Counted from the first letter of the stretch, positions 32,341 to 41,835 are shown. The stretch is 64,000 nucleotides of DNA from an uncultured Anaerolineae bacterium (GCA_905479495.1 CAJQMR010000016.1:248001-312000); one strand, 5' to 3'. Program-made: numbers and translations. The notes: generated by a model from the sequence alone, not told the origin.

Positions 32341-34872
32341 TTACGGTTCCATCTTATTGAGCCAGCCCGCATTTGTACAGTTTAGATCATCAAAATTGAG
32401 CAAATGTTCATCCCGACCGTGCCACAGGCGAATATAACCCAGCTCCGGCATCGCCAGCCACTCCCCATTGGGGGACCAACTGGCATAAAAGTGACGTGGA
32501 TAGGCTGTTTCTCCCTCTAATCGATTAATGGCAAGACGGGGCGCAACTGTGTCTACCTCCAACCTGGCCAGTTGAGTACTCATATCTGCTTCATCAGCCA
32601 GCGTGAGAAGAAGGAAACGGCCGTCTGGCGACCAGCGCACACCACTCTCTTCTGTAACCACAGGCAGTAACGGGGCAAATAAGTTAATTTGTTGATCCGC
32701 GTGATTGTACAATAGCAAATAATCTGACGAATCATCAGATGGCCAGCCATCAGCCAAAATAACGTACACATCGGGATTTGTAGGCAGTGGCTGGGCAAAC
32801 TGAATGCGCAGCGAGGCAGGGCTGTCTGGAGCTCCCCTCTCCCTAAGCAGCGACAACAGCGAGGTATTATCCACAATAACCTCTTGTCGTTCTAGACTGC
32901 TATCGGTGAGCATCAGCTGCTGCTGATTATTTTGCAATTGGTTGAGATAGCCAAACTGTTCTTCATCTCGCCAAAAAACCGAAGCCCCAAACCCTGGCGA
33001 ATTGATCGCTTCAGCTGTGGGCGCATCGTGCAGCAGCATCAGGCCGCTGTTCAATGCCTCGGGCCACCACGGGGTCGTTACGGTCAGGGTAATCAACTGC
33101 TCTGACGTCGGCGACCAGATAGGATAGCCGCCCAGTGGAATGGCTTCGCAGCTGTCACCTTCATGGCACGTTTCCAAATCCGTCAGGGCAAAAAAGGTTT
33201 CAGTTGAATACCCCTGGGTGATGGTCCAGAGGAGGTAACGGCCGTTTGGGTCCAGCGTCGTCGGTACAGCCAGCGGGGGATAAGAAACGATGCCCGCCAC
33301 ATTGTGCCAATTCACGTCAATCCGGGTTCCATCACGGTGCAGCAAATACGTTTCTGGCTGTCCGCTGCTGGCCACACCAGACAGCGCCAGGCCATCAGGA
33401 AAAGTTGTGAAGAAAATATCGCTGCCAGCCATTTCTTGCCAAAGCAGCGGCTGCTCTTGCACAAAATCATACTGATACAGCGCCTGCGCCTGACGGGCTG
33501 TGTCCTGGCACAGCATGATCAAATCCGCATCGGGCCAGACGATGCCTGCTGCCTCTGGTTCATCCTGCCAAGCGGCAACATACATCTTAAAGGCGTTATT
33601 GAGGGTGGCTTGCGTCCAGGGCGGGCCAGCCATATCTGTGAGCCATTGGCCAAAAAGAATCTCATCTGTGGTTATTAAAGATGTGGCAATTTCTCTAGGA
33701 CTGAATTGCAGCTTGTTGACTAAAAAATCGACCACCACGTAAGGGGCAGGCGTTTGGCCAAAGTCGGTTGGTGTTTCCGGGAAGGGTGCCTGCCAGAAAA
33801 GTGCGCCATCACCCAAATTAAAATCGTTGGGCAGGGGTACGGCCGAATCTACCAGGGGCCACATTTCCACCCCCAGCTCATAGAGTTGATAGGTAATTGC
33901 AGCCCGATAGTAAGGCACATTTTGGCAACAATCCCAGCCGGTTAAGTCATTGAGTGCCCTGGTGAGCATTTGCCGGGCATAGCCGCGAAAAATCGTCCGG
34001 TAGCCCACTTCGTCATGGGGCAGCCCCACCAGCGTCGGCGTAGGCAGCACAATCGCCAGCTCTCCGTTCCACACGGCACCGGCTGCCTCCGGCTCCCGCG
34101 TCAGCACGTCCAAAAAAGTGACCTGTGTCAGACTATCCGGCTCCTGCGAAAAAACGAGACGGATCCGCGCATCTGGCGGGCAGTCATAGCCGGAGATGCT
34201 GCAAATCTGCACCAGCTTCGCCTCCAAATCGGCCGACAGCCGCTGCACAATTTCCTCATCTCGTGCCGGATAGCGCACGCTGAGCAGCTGCCCTTCCAGG
34301 CGGCGACGCACACCCCAAAATGCCTGCTCCGGCGGGGCGTACAGCCAGCGGTTTTCACCCAGCCGGTACACATCTGCCCGTTCTAGCTGTACCGTTTGGG
34401 TCAGGCCGTTGCCAATGTCCAGGCTGTAGCTTTGCAGGGTGGTTAGTTCGGCGGCGGTGAGGTCGGGGGAGAGCGTTTGGCTGAGAACGGCCGTTTCCGC
34501 CAAACCAGGCTGCCATTCAAGGTTAAACCCGGGCCGGTCAAACAACAAACCGGCCGTTAAGTTATTTTCCTGTGCCAAGGCCCAGTCCGGGTCGCGGCCA
34601 GAGAGCAGCGTGCTGAACAAATTCTTGTCTCTGTTTTGCGCCGCCTGCTGCACCACGGCATAGCTGGCCGCCAGATCGGTGGCCACATCATCGGTGGCCA
34701 CTTCGATACGTTGGTTGAGCTGACGGTAAAGAATAAATACGGCCGTTCCCACCAGCACCACCCCCACCAACACCAACCACGGCCAGCGCCGCCGCGCCGG
34801 GTTTGGCGGTTCGGGCGTTTCGAGCTCCTCGTCCCAGTCGTAATCTTCTTCCGTTTGCCACTCAAATGACAT
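32341..34872 (-). CDS. Membrane-anchored protein with C-terminal propeller-like repeats (paralogue 2)
   Basis: 843 residues, tandem paralogue of the gene at 29662. Start MSFEWQTEED, then a membrane helix (WLVLVGVVLVGTAVFILY, about 31-48). An ectodomain follows with YRLGENRWLYAPP in common with the paralogue (YRLGERRWLYAPP), then C-terminal blades with WSPDGRFLLLTL and WSPNGEWLAMPE. No catalytic motif is visible. It follows the small protein gene at 34900. Confidence 0.75.
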   Translation of the reverse strand: MSFEWQTEEDYDWDEELETPEPPNPARRRWPWLVLVGVVLVGTAVFILYRQLNQRIEVATDDVATDLAASYAVVQQAAQNRDKNLFSTLLSGRDPDWALAQENNLTAGLLFDRPGFNLEWQPGLAETAVLSQTLSPDLTAAELTTLQSYSLDIGNGLTQTVQLERADVYRLGENRWLYAPPEQAFWGVRRRLEGQLLSVRYPARDEEIVQRLSADLEAKLVQICSISGYDCPPDARIRLVFSQEPDSLTQVTFLDVLTREPEAAGAVWNGELAIVLPTPTLVGLPHDEVGYRTIFRGYARQMLTRALNDLTGWDCCQNVPYYRAAITYQLYELGVEMWPLVDSAVPLPNDFNLGDGALFWQAPFPETPTDFGQTPAPYVVVDFLVNKLQFSPREIATSLITTDEILFGQWLTDMAGPPWTQATLNNAFKMYVAAWQDEPEAAGIVWPDADLIMLCQDTARQAQALYQYDFVQEQPLLWQEMAGSDIFFTTFPDGLALSGVASSGQPETYLLHRDGTRIDVNWHNVAGIVSYPPLAVPTTLDPNGRYLLWTITQGYSTETFFALTDLETCHEGDSCEAIPLGGYPIWSPTSEQLITLTVTTPWWPEALNSGLMLLHDAPTAEAINSPGFGASVFWRDEEQFGYLNQLQNNQQQLMLTDSSLERQEVIVDNTSLLSLLRERGAPDSPASLRIQFAQPLPTNPDVYVILADGWPSDDSSDYLLLYNHADQQINLFAPLLPVVTEESGVRWSPDGRFLLLTLADEADMSTQLARLEVDTVAPRLAINRLEGETAYPRHFYASWSPNGEWLAMPELGYIRLWHGRDEHLLNFDDLNCTNAGWLNKMEP

Positions 34873-34899
34873 AGTTCTTAACGTGGGAAAAACCTAAAC

Positions 34900-35349
34900 T
34901 CATTCAAAATCAAAACATACTTCGGTGGAATTAATTGTCGATTCACAGTAGTTTCCCAAAGAAATCACTTTCCATCGATTATCAATCTTTCTTAGGGTCA
35001 TATCGTCGATTGCAACAGTATAAAATTTATCTGGGCATTCACGTCCGATCACATAGCTACGTGTAATTTCATTTTCTGTAACCCCACCGCTAATACTCCA
35101 GGTTCCCACATCCGGGTCCGAAGGGGATTTGCAATTTCGAGGAATAACCTGATGCTTTTCAGGCCAAGACTCTAACGCTAGCCAGATTTCAGGTGATGAG
35201 TTCCGTTTAGCAGAATCAATATCATTGTAGATTAAAGCCTCTGCAAAAATACTCCCTACTTCAAAATTAGATCTTGGCCTGATAAATATTCCTACCAGGC
35301 ACAGAGCAAGTATGACAAGTAGAAACGTGGCTATCTTTTTTCTTTTCAT
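34900..35349 (-). CDS. Small exported or anchored protein of unknown function
   Basis: 149 residues. A basic start and hydrophobic helix (IATFLLVILALCLVGIFI) act as signal or anchor. The rest looks like a small alpha/beta domain of the kind found in accessory lipoproteins (SIFAEALIYNDIDSAK, then KIDNRWKVISLG), resembling DUF4878-type nuclear-transport-factor-like folds. Its start overlaps the end of the lytic transglycosylase gene by four bases. AT-rich compared with its neighbours and free of ACGGCCGT. Confidence 0.6.
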   Translation of the reverse strand: MKRKKIATFLLVILALCLVGIFIRPRSNFEVGSIFAEALIYNDIDSAKRNSSPEIWLALESWPEKHQVIPRNCKSPSDPDVGTWSISGGVTENEITRSYVIGRECPDKFYTVAIDDMTLRKIDNRWKVISLGNYCESTINSTEVCFDFE

Positions 35350-37949
35350 TCGCTGTACAGGTAATCATAAATCACAAAGCCGACAAAAATGCGCTCGATG
35401 TAAAGGCGCGTTTCCGGAAAGTTAACCGTTTCCACAAACAAATCCAGATCGCCGCCAGCCTGATCATACCAGCGGGCGGCGTTGCCCGGGCCGCCGTTGT
35501 AAGCAGCCAGGGCGGCATGAACGTGACCGTCAAACGTGCGGAGCTGCTGGCTGATGTAAAATGCGCCAAAATTTAGCCCCACGTACGGTTTATACAAATC
35601 TTCGTTTGTAAAATCGGGCCAGTTGAGCAAGTTGGCAATGTATGCGCCCGTGTCGGGAATCACCTGGCTAAGTCCCTGGGCTGCTGCGCCGGAGCGGGCA
35701 AAGCTCTCAAACAAGCTTTCCTGCCGCACCAGGCTAAATTGCAGGCGCGGATCGTAATTATACCGCTCGGCCAGCGACAAAATGAGATCGGCATAGTACG
35801 TTGGGTAAGCCAGCTGACCCATAAATTTGGGCGCTTCAAACACCGTCTGGCCAGAGAGATTGAGAACGGCCGTTGCCGCCAAAATCGACGAGCGGTACAG
35901 GCCAATATCGCGAAAGTAAAGCGCCAATTGATAGCTCAGTAACGCATCCTCAGAAACCGAGGCTCGTAAATTCTCAAATTCACCCTTGGCGGCTTCAAAT
36001 AAGCCTGCATTCCACAATTTTTGGCCCACAATCAGGCGCGCATCGGCCGTCAGGCTGGGGCTTAGCTGGCTGACGGGTGCATCCTCATCTAGCAGCAGCC
36101 AGTCGCGCAGCCACGCCTCGGCCTCCTGCTGCAGTGATTCTTGCTCGAAAGGGGTGGGCGGGAAAAAACGGCCGTTTCCCACAAACGGTTCTTGGTCATC
36201 GGCCAGGCCATCGGCCCGCAGCCAATAATAATCGAGCCGCCGATTGGTAAGCAGCAGCCGCTGCATATCGGTGGCAATTTCATCGAGATCAGGAGCGGGA
36301 ACGGCCGTTGGCGTGGGTGTTAGCGACGTTGTGGCTTCGGCCACAGGCGTCGCCGTGGGGCCAGGTGTGGGCGTTGGCGTGGGATCATAATCGGGCAAGG
36401 TGCGCTGGAGCCAGACCAGACCTGCACCGCCGTACTCGGTTTGCGGATAGCTTTGGATAAGCTGATGCCAGCGCGAAACGGCCGTTGTGGTATCCCCAGC
36501 CCCGTCAGCCAGCCAGCCTGCCCAAAACAGCGCTTCGGAAGCATCGTCAAAGCTGGGATAGTTGGTGCCAAGCAGCGTGTAAAGAGAAACGGCCGTTGCC
36601 ACATCCCCCAAATCTTCTGCCAGTCCAGCGGCACGCCAGGCAGCCAATGGTGCGTCAGCCCCATCAGGAAATTGCGCCAGGTAATCTCGGTACAGTTGCA
36701 GGGCAACGGCCGTTTCGCCCAGTCGCGAACGCAAATTAGCCGTTTCAAACAAGCCTGAAGCGGGATCAAGCGCAGTGTACTGCACCAGCGCGGCCGCTGC
36801 TTCCGCCGTGTTGCCCAATGCCTCATAACTCCAGGCGATGTAAAGATGGGCCTCGGCGGGGTAATCGTCGGGGCGAATGGCGATGGCCCGCTGGAAAGCA
36901 GCAATAGCTGGTTGGTACGATTCGGCATAGAAGTTCACCAGGCCGCGCTGGTATTCATCCACCACCACGCCAGCCTCCACCAGCTGCACCAACCCCAGGT
37001 AACTTTCGTAGGCTCGGGGATATTGGGTGATGCCGATGCGGAAACGGCCGTAGGCTCCCTCGGTATCTTCCGCCGCCAGCAGGGCCATGCCGGCCAGGTA
37101 GTTCATCTGCCCTTTGGTGAATTCGGTTCGGGCCAAATCACGGATGGCATCATATTGGCTGATGGCTTCGGTGAGACGGCCGTTTTCTAAATAAAGTTGG
37201 GCCAGCGCCTGCCGGTTGGCAATCTCTTTCAGCCGCTGCGCCGGAACTTCAAGCGCCGCTTCATAGGCCGCCATCACGGAAGAAACTTCGCCATTGGCCC
37301 TGTAAATCTCGGCCAGCAGGGGTTCTACGTAAGCTGCCATCTCTGGATTTTGCCCCAGGTAAAATTGATAGGCAGCAATGGCCAACGGGACATCCCCCAC
37401 GGCCGTATGTAGCTGTCCCAGGCGCAAATGTACGTCGGTTGGGGTGGAGTCAGGAAACTGCACCAGGAGGTCATCAAAAGCAGTAATGGCTTCAGGAAAA
37501 CGGCCGTCTCCCTGGTAGGCCACGCCCAGTTGATACAAAAGATACATCTGCTGGGAGGCGGTATAATTTTCCTGAATTTGTTTGGCCGCTGATAAATTGA
37601 CGACTGCGGCGGCGAAATCGCCGTTGTGCAGCTGGGCTTCGGCCAGCGTCAGGCGCATGGCTGGTTCAGGGGACGGCGTGGGCGAAGGCAGCGGGGTGAC
37701 GGTGGGCAAAGGTGTGACGCTGGGGAGGGGAACGGCCGGTTCCTCCTCTCCATTATTAAATTCTGCTACCGGCGTTGGGGGTTGCAGCGTGGGCAAACCA
37801 GAAGCCAACGTTGGCGTCGGCTGCACGATTGTGTCAGCGGTAGGTTGTAATGAACTATCAACTGTGGACTGATCTTCACCACAAGCTGCTAATAAACTTA
37901 AGCATCCTAAGGCAACCAGCCAAACGCGCCACAATCGCCGCATACACAT
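35346..37949 (-). CDS. Lipoprotein lytic transglycosylase with long TPR region (Slt70-like)
   Basis: 867 residues. The lipobox LSLLAAC ends the signal, and a Thr/Pro linker runs to about residue 95. At least ten TPR-like helices span 100-540 (AELHNGDFAAAVVNL type). The last 150 residues are an SLT domain: LQFSLVRQESLFESFARSGAAAQG has the catalytic Glu, followed by QGLSQVIPDTG, GLNFGAFYI and AALAAYNGGPGNAARW. It cuts peptidoglycan glycan strands outside the membrane. Longer than E. coli Slt because of the TPRs. A second ATG two codons in is possible. Confidence 0.9.
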   Translation of the reverse strand: MCMRRLWRVWLVALGCLSLLAACGEDQSTVDSSLQPTADTIVQPTPTLASGLPTLQPPTPVAEFNNGEEEPAVPLPSVTPLPTVTPLPSPTPSPEPAMRLTLAEAQLHNGDFAAAVVNLSAAKQIQENYTASQQMYLLYQLGVAYQGDGRFPEAITAFDDLLVQFPDSTPTDVHLRLGQLHTAVGDVPLAIAAYQFYLGQNPEMAAYVEPLLAEIYRANGEVSSVMAAYEAALEVPAQRLKEIANRQALAQLYLENGRLTEAISQYDAIRDLARTEFTKGQMNYLAGMALLAAEDTEGAYGRFRIGITQYPRAYESYLGLVQLVEAGVVVDEYQRGLVNFYAESYQPAIAAFQRAIAIRPDDYPAEAHLYIAWSYEALGNTAEAAAALVQYTALDPASGLFETANLRSRLGETAVALQLYRDYLAQFPDGADAPLAAWRAAGLAEDLGDVATAVSLYTLLGTNYPSFDDASEALFWAGWLADGAGDTTTAVSRWHQLIQSYPQTEYGGAGLVWLQRTLPDYDPTPTPTPGPTATPVAEATTSLTPTPTAVPAPDLDEIATDMQRLLLTNRRLDYYWLRADGLADDQEPFVGNGRFFPPTPFEQESLQQEAEAWLRDWLLLDEDAPVSQLSPSLTADARLIVGQKLWNAGLFEAAKGEFENLRASVSEDALLSYQLALYFRDIGLYRSSILAATAVLNLSGQTVFEAPKFMGQLAYPTYYADLILSLAERYNYDPRLQFSLVRQESLFESFARSGAAAQGLSQVIPDTGAYIANLLNWPDFTNEDLYKPYVGLNFGAFYISQQLRTFDGHVHAALAAYNGGPGNAARWYDQAGGDLDLFVETVNFPETRLYIERIFVGFVIYDYLYSE

Positions 37950-37961
37950 CTCCGATAATCA

Positions 37962-38036
37962 GTGAAAAGCAAAAAGTGAAAAGTAGCAAAACAAGTCTAC
38001 ACACTTTTCACTCATCACTTATCACTTATCACTTGC
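37962..38036. repeat. AAAAGTGAAAAG-family inverted repeat
   Basis: CAGTGAAAAGCAAAAAGTG faces CACTTTTCACTCATCACTT. Between the transglycosylase gene and the coiled-coil pair. Confidence 0.75.
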
Positions 38037-38039
38037 TAC

Positions 38040-38960
38040 TCATTCAGTCGGGGTTTTAGCACTGTTCTCTTGTTCTTCTCTCTCTTCCATTACCTCTTCG
38101 ACTGCATCTTCGATCATCTCTTCATCCAGCACCGTGCGGGTCATCAGGTCCCAGCCCAGGTAAAGCAAGGAAAATTGCAGGAAGCCCAGCCAGGCAAAAA
38201 TAATTTGTAAGGCCAATTTGGCATTACCCGCCTGGGACTGAACGGTACTTTGTGTGGTGTCGATGGTGTTGGTGATGTTCTGTACAATGCCAATGTAATC
38301 ACCCAGCAGCGGATCAACATCGGCAACACGGCCGTTTATCACCGCCAAATCATCTGAAACCGCATAGATGTTTTCCGACACCATTCCCAGATTTTCGTTC
38401 GCCGCCGACAGGCTTGGTTCCAATTCGCGCAGCCGGTCGGGGAAACCATCCAGGCTGGTGCCCAAACCGGCAACTGTTTCATCAAAGGGAACGGTGGGCG
38501 CATAGTTAACGCCCAAATCATAGTTGAGTTCAAAACCCAAAATATCTTCCTCAATTTTGAAGTTGTTCAAGGTAAGCAGCGTATCATCAATCACGCCTGC
38601 GACTTCGGCCACGGCCGGAATCGCTTGCTGCACCGATTCAATGCTTTGCGGGGCATCTTCGCCAGTAATTTGAGCCACCTCTTCCAACAGCGGTTGGGTG
38701 TCGGCAATCGTTTGGGCCAGAGAATCGGCCGTTTCGCCCACCGTGACCAAACTGCTGTTTACATCACCGATGGTGCCCCGGGCCAGGGAGAGTGTATCCT
38801 CCACCGTGGACAGACTATCGCCAGTTAAGCCCAATGTGTCGTCCAACAGCTTCACCACGGCATCCACCGCCCGTCCACTGTAAACAATACCACCAATGCT
38901 CAGCAGCACCCCCAACAAGCCAATGATCAACAAAACCAACCCAGAAATCTTGCGGAACAT
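38040..38960 (-). CDS. Membrane protein with periplasmic coiled coil (paralogue 2)
   Basis: 306 residues. An N-terminal membrane helix (ISGLVLLIIGLLGVLLSIGGIVY) is followed by a long helical ectodomain with heptads (LSTVEDTLSLARGTIGDVNSSL). A second membrane helix lies near 255-275 (LALQIIFAWLGFLQFSLLYLGW) and an acidic tail follows. AAGGAGG lies at ideal spacing before the ATG. It is a tandem paralogue of the gene at 39061. Function unknown. Confidence 0.7.
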   Translation of the reverse strand: MFRKISGLVLLIIGLLGVLLSIGGIVYSGRAVDAVVKLLDDTLGLTGDSLSTVEDTLSLARGTIGDVNSSLVTVGETADSLAQTIADTQPLLEEVAQITGEDAPQSIESVQQAIPAVAEVAGVIDDTLLTLNNFKIEEDILGFELNYDLGVNYAPTVPFDETVAGLGTSLDGFPDRLRELEPSLSAANENLGMVSENIYAVSDDLAVINGRVADVDPLLGDYIGIVQNITNTIDTTQSTVQSQAGNAKLALQIIFAWLGFLQFSLLYLGWDLMTRTVLDEEMIEDAVEEVMEEREEQENSAKTPTE

Positions 38961-38979
38961 ATCCCTCTTCCTCCTTAAA

Positions 38980-39055
38980 AGTAAGTGAAAAAGTGAAAAG
39001 TGATATGTGAAAAGTACAAAGCCCCTTACTTTTCACTTTTTACTTTTCACTCAAA
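38980..39055. repeat. AAAAGTGAAAAG-family inverted repeat
   Basis: AAGTGAAAAAGTGAAAAGTG faces TACTTTTCACTTTTTACTT. Confidence 0.75.
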
Positions 39056-39060
39056 GAAAA

Positions 39061-39915
39061 CTATTCACTGGAGACGGCCGTTTCTCGCCGACCCGTCACC
39101 AATTCCCAACCTAAATACAATGGCGCAATCTGGGTGATAGCCAGCCAGACCATCACCAGCGTGATGCCATTTTTAATACTTTGCACGTCGTCGTTTATTT
39201 GGGCACGCAGCTGGCGCGCGTTGTCGTTGGTGGTGGTGATGAGGATGATGTATTCATCCAAAATGGGATCCAATTCGCTGATACGGCCGTTTACCGTCCC
39301 TAAATCATCGGCCAAGTTGCGAATATCCTGGCTCACCGTTTGCAAATTGCCATTGGTAACGTTGATGTACACCTGCAACGTTCGCAAACTTTCCGGTAGC
39401 CCTTCCAGTCCCTGGCCCAATTCGCGTACAGATTGATCAAACGGCACCTCTGGAGCGTAATCAACACCCAGATCATATTGAATGGGAAACCCCAAAATCT
39501 CCTCATCAATCCGAAAACTGTTCAAAGTCACCAAAGTCCGGTCAATCACCCCAGCCACCTGCTCTAAACTGGGAAACGCCTCTTGAATAGTCTCCAGACT
39601 GTCCGGCACCTGCTCTGAGGTAACGCTAGAAATCTGACCCAGCAACGGCCGTGTGTCGGTTACCGTTTGGGCTAGATCGTCGGCGGTGGATTCGGCCGTT
39701 TCCATCACGGTATTCACATCGGTAATGCTGCGCTTGGCCAAGGCCAGCGTTTCTGAAACGGTATCCAGGCTCTGCGATGTAAGCAGCAAGGTTTGATCAA
39801 AATTGGCAGCCACCCGGTCTACCAATCGGTGCCCCAACCGAGCCCCGAAGAAGGCCAGGGCGATGCCCCCCACCGCAATCAACAGCATGAGTAAGCCAAG
39901 GAATCGTTTAAACAT
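39061..39915 (-). CDS. Membrane protein with periplasmic coiled coil (paralogue 1)
   Basis: 284 residues with the same layout as the gene at 38040: N-terminal helix (LLMLLIAVGGIALAFFGARLG), helical ectodomain (LDTVSETLALAKRSITDVNTVM) and second helix near 245-265 ending in YLGWELV. Both keep the stretch GFxxxYDLGVxYAPxVPFD, a good family marker. Shine-Dalgarno GGGAGAA. Function unknown. Confidence 0.7.
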   Translation of the reverse strand: MFKRFLGLLMLLIAVGGIALAFFGARLGHRLVDRVAANFDQTLLLTSQSLDTVSETLALAKRSITDVNTVMETAESTADDLAQTVTDTRPLLGQISSVTSEQVPDSLETIQEAFPSLEQVAGVIDRTLVTLNSFRIDEEILGFPIQYDLGVDYAPEVPFDQSVRELGQGLEGLPESLRTLQVYINVTNGNLQTVSQDIRNLADDLGTVNGRISELDPILDEYIILITTTNDNARQLRAQINDDVQSIKNGITLVMVWLAITQIAPLYLGWELVTGRRETAVSSE

Positions 39916-39947
39916 TCAATTCTCCCAATGAGAGGGTGAAAGGTGAT

Positions 39948-40003
39948 CAGTGATCAGTAGCGTTTACTTTTCACTTTTTATTTTTTACTTCTCACTCTCT
40001 AAT
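39948..40003. repeat. Short member of the GTGAAAAGT family
   Basis: GTGATCAGTGATCAGTAGCG and TTTACTTTTCACTTTTTA; pairing is weak. Confidence 0.5.
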
Positions 40004-40028
40004 CAATATCTGCAAAACCAGCTCCGCA

Positions 40029-40715
40029 CTAGGGCTGGAAGACTGTCCCCACCAACCCATCGTATTTTAATGCAGTGAGACCATTTGTCACAGAATCACG
40101 ATCAATGGTGCCAAACGTGGCTTCACCAGCAGCCATCGCCTGAAACAGCAGCTGCATGGCGTCGTAAGTGGCAGCGGCATAGGGTCCAGCGGTCTCATCA
40201 AAGGGAGTGACGGCGTTATAGGCGGTCTGGAACTCGGTAGGGAGCAAAGCCGGATCTTGCGGCGTAAAAGGCGGATTGCCCAGCGGTAAAAGCGGTAGGT
40301 TAGCCTCGGCATAAATGGGTTGGGCAACGGCCGTTGTCTCCATCACACCATGCCCTATCACCGCCACAACTTTGGGATCCACGGTGAGGGAAACGGCCGT
40401 TTCCCCTGCCAACTGCACATCCCCCCGATCATCCAGTGCCACCAACGCCACCCGGTAACCACCAACCCCACCAGACTGGTTAATCTCCCGCACCGCCAGC
40501 CGCGCCGCATAAATCGCATCGTAGCCCAGCTCCCGCTGTGCCCCCTCAAACGGAGCTACCAGCCCAATTTTCACAACGGGCTGCACGCTGGCACAACCAG
40601 CCAGGACAGTAAGCAGTAAACAGTAAACAGTAAGCAGTGGCCAGTTCCCTTTAACTGAAAACTGATTACTGACCACCGAATACTGATTACCGGCGTCAGC
40701 GGCAGCGCTGGACAT
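40029..40715 (-). CDS. Shortened branched-chain-amino-acid-type binding lipoprotein, signal peptide encoded by a repeat
   Basis: 228 residues. The fold starts as a Peripla_BP_6 receptor (VVKIGLVAPFEGAQRELGYDAIYAARLAVREINQSGGVGGYRVALVALDD). It keeps the end (YAAATYDAMQLLFQAMAAG) but lacks roughly 130-150 residues between, most of the second lobe. It may bind ligand differently or be a decaying gene. Residues 9-40, holding the hydrophobic core and lipobox (TVLAGC), are the translation of a CAGTAATCAGT-type inverted repeat. It overlaps the mltG end by 20 bases. Confidence 0.7.
   Translation of the reverse strand: MSSAAADAGNQYSVVSNQFSVKGNWPLLTVYCLLLTVLAGCASVQPVVKIGLVAPFEGAQRELGYDAIYAARLAVREINQSGGVGGYRVALVALDDRGDVQLAGETAVSLTVDPKVVAVIGHGVMETTAVAQPIYAEANLPLLPLGNPPFTPQDPALLPTEFQTAYNAVTPFDETAGPYAAATYDAMQLLFQAMAAGEATFGTIDRDSVTNGLTALKYDGLVGTVFQP
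40608..40690. repeat. CAGTAATCAGT-type repeat forming a signal peptide
   Basis: GTAAGCAGTAAACAGTAAAC at one side faces ACTGATTACTGACCACC at the other. On the coding strand it gives NQYSVVSNQFSVKG and the hydrophobic core PLLTVYCLLLTV. Confidence 0.75.
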
Positions 40716-41835
40716 TGGCTAAATGCTCCTCATAGGTAACGCTAAACGCATGACTGCCCGAAACGGCCGCTTGGCAATCCGCTACAAAAAAGATGAACTC
40801 AGTTGGGGTAGGGAACGCGACCGCTTCCAGTGAGGAGAGGCTGGGGTTGGCAATCGGTCCCGGCGGCAAACCGGCGTAGACGTAAGTGTTGTACGGCGAA
40901 TCCAGCGCCAAATCTTCCAAAAAGAGCGGCGATTTCCACCAGCTGTCACTTTGTGGTTGGTAACCCAACGGATACTGTACCGTGGGGTCTGCTTCCAGCT
41001 TAATGCCCTGTGCCAACCGATTGTAGAAAACGCCCGCGATAATCGGCCGTTCGGTGGCAACAACCGCTTCCCGCTCCACAATCGCCGCCAGCGTGACCGC
41101 CTGATAAATGGTCACGCCTTGAGCCTGAAAGCCCTGCCGCATTTCGGCCGTCACGCGGCGATCAAAAGTACGCAGCATCAACTCAACCAGGTAAACCGCA
41201 TCGGCTTCGGGCGGGACGCGATAGGTGTCAGGGAACAGGAAACCTTCCAGTGTGGCCGTGGCAGGCAACTCCGCCAAAAAGGTGAACGGCGTCAGGTCAA
41301 AGGCCGCCTGCCGCTGGGCGATGGCTAAAAATTGATTGGCATCAATGTTTGCGGTGGGATTGTCCGCCAGGTAATCTGCCATCTGCTCCACGCGCCACCC
41401 TTCCACAAACCGCACTGTCTCTTCTTGCACCACCGACTCCGTGAGGGCAGCAGCCATCTGCGGGATGGTTTGCTGTGGATCGACAATGTATTCGCCTGCT
41501 TCCAGTTGAGCATCCAGGCCGTGGTAGCGCAGATAATTGAGGAATAGTTCAGTGTTGTTCAACAAGTCAGCGGCGGCTAAATTCGCCGCAATCGCGTCGG
41601 CCGATTCGCCGGGGGAAATGGTAAACGGTGCGGGCGTGAACCCATTTCCGGCGGGCTGATCCAGCTCGTCGGCGTTGGTGGCCAGGTAGGTTTGCAAATA
41701 AATGTCGCGGGCTTGCAGGGAACGGCCGTCCCCCGTCAAATCGCCCCCGCGCCACTGAAAATAAAACAGCAATCCCGCTACCAAACAGGCCGTCAGCACC
41801 ACCAACAGCAGCACCGACCGCACCACGCAGCCCAA
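40696..41835 (-). CDS. mltG: Endolytic murein transglycosylase MltG
   Basis: About 379 residues of the YceG/MltG family. A membrane helix at the start (VLLLVVLTACLVAGLLFYF) precedes a LysM-like part and the catalytic domain. VTLAAIVEREAVVATERPIIAGVFYNRLAQG holds the catalytic Glu, and LQADPTVQY-like LEADPTVQYPLGY follows. It cuts nascent glycan strands. The first usable codon is a TTG at 41835, but basic, coding-looking sequence continues upstream in frame to 41916 with no ATG, GTG or TTG, so the true start is uncertain. alaS, ruvX and mltG are also neighbours in Firmicutes. Confidence 0.9.
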   Translation of the reverse strand: MGCVVRSVLLLVVLTACLVAGLLFYFQWRGGDLTGDGRSLQARDIYLQTYLATNADELDQPAGNGFTPAPFTISPGESADAIAANLAAADLLNNTELFLNYLRYHGLDAQLEAGEYIVDPQQTIPQMAAALTESVVQEETVRFVEGWRVEQMADYLADNPTANIDANQFLAIAQRQAAFDLTPFTFLAELPATATLEGFLFPDTYRVPPEADAVYLVELMLRTFDRRVTAEMRQGFQAQGVTIYQAVTLAAIVEREAVVATERPIIAGVFYNRLAQGIKLEADPTVQYPLGYQPQSDSWWKSPLFLEDLALDSPYNTYVYAGLPPGPIANPSLSSLEAVAFPTPTEFIFFVADCQAAVSGSHAFSVTYEEHLANVQRCR

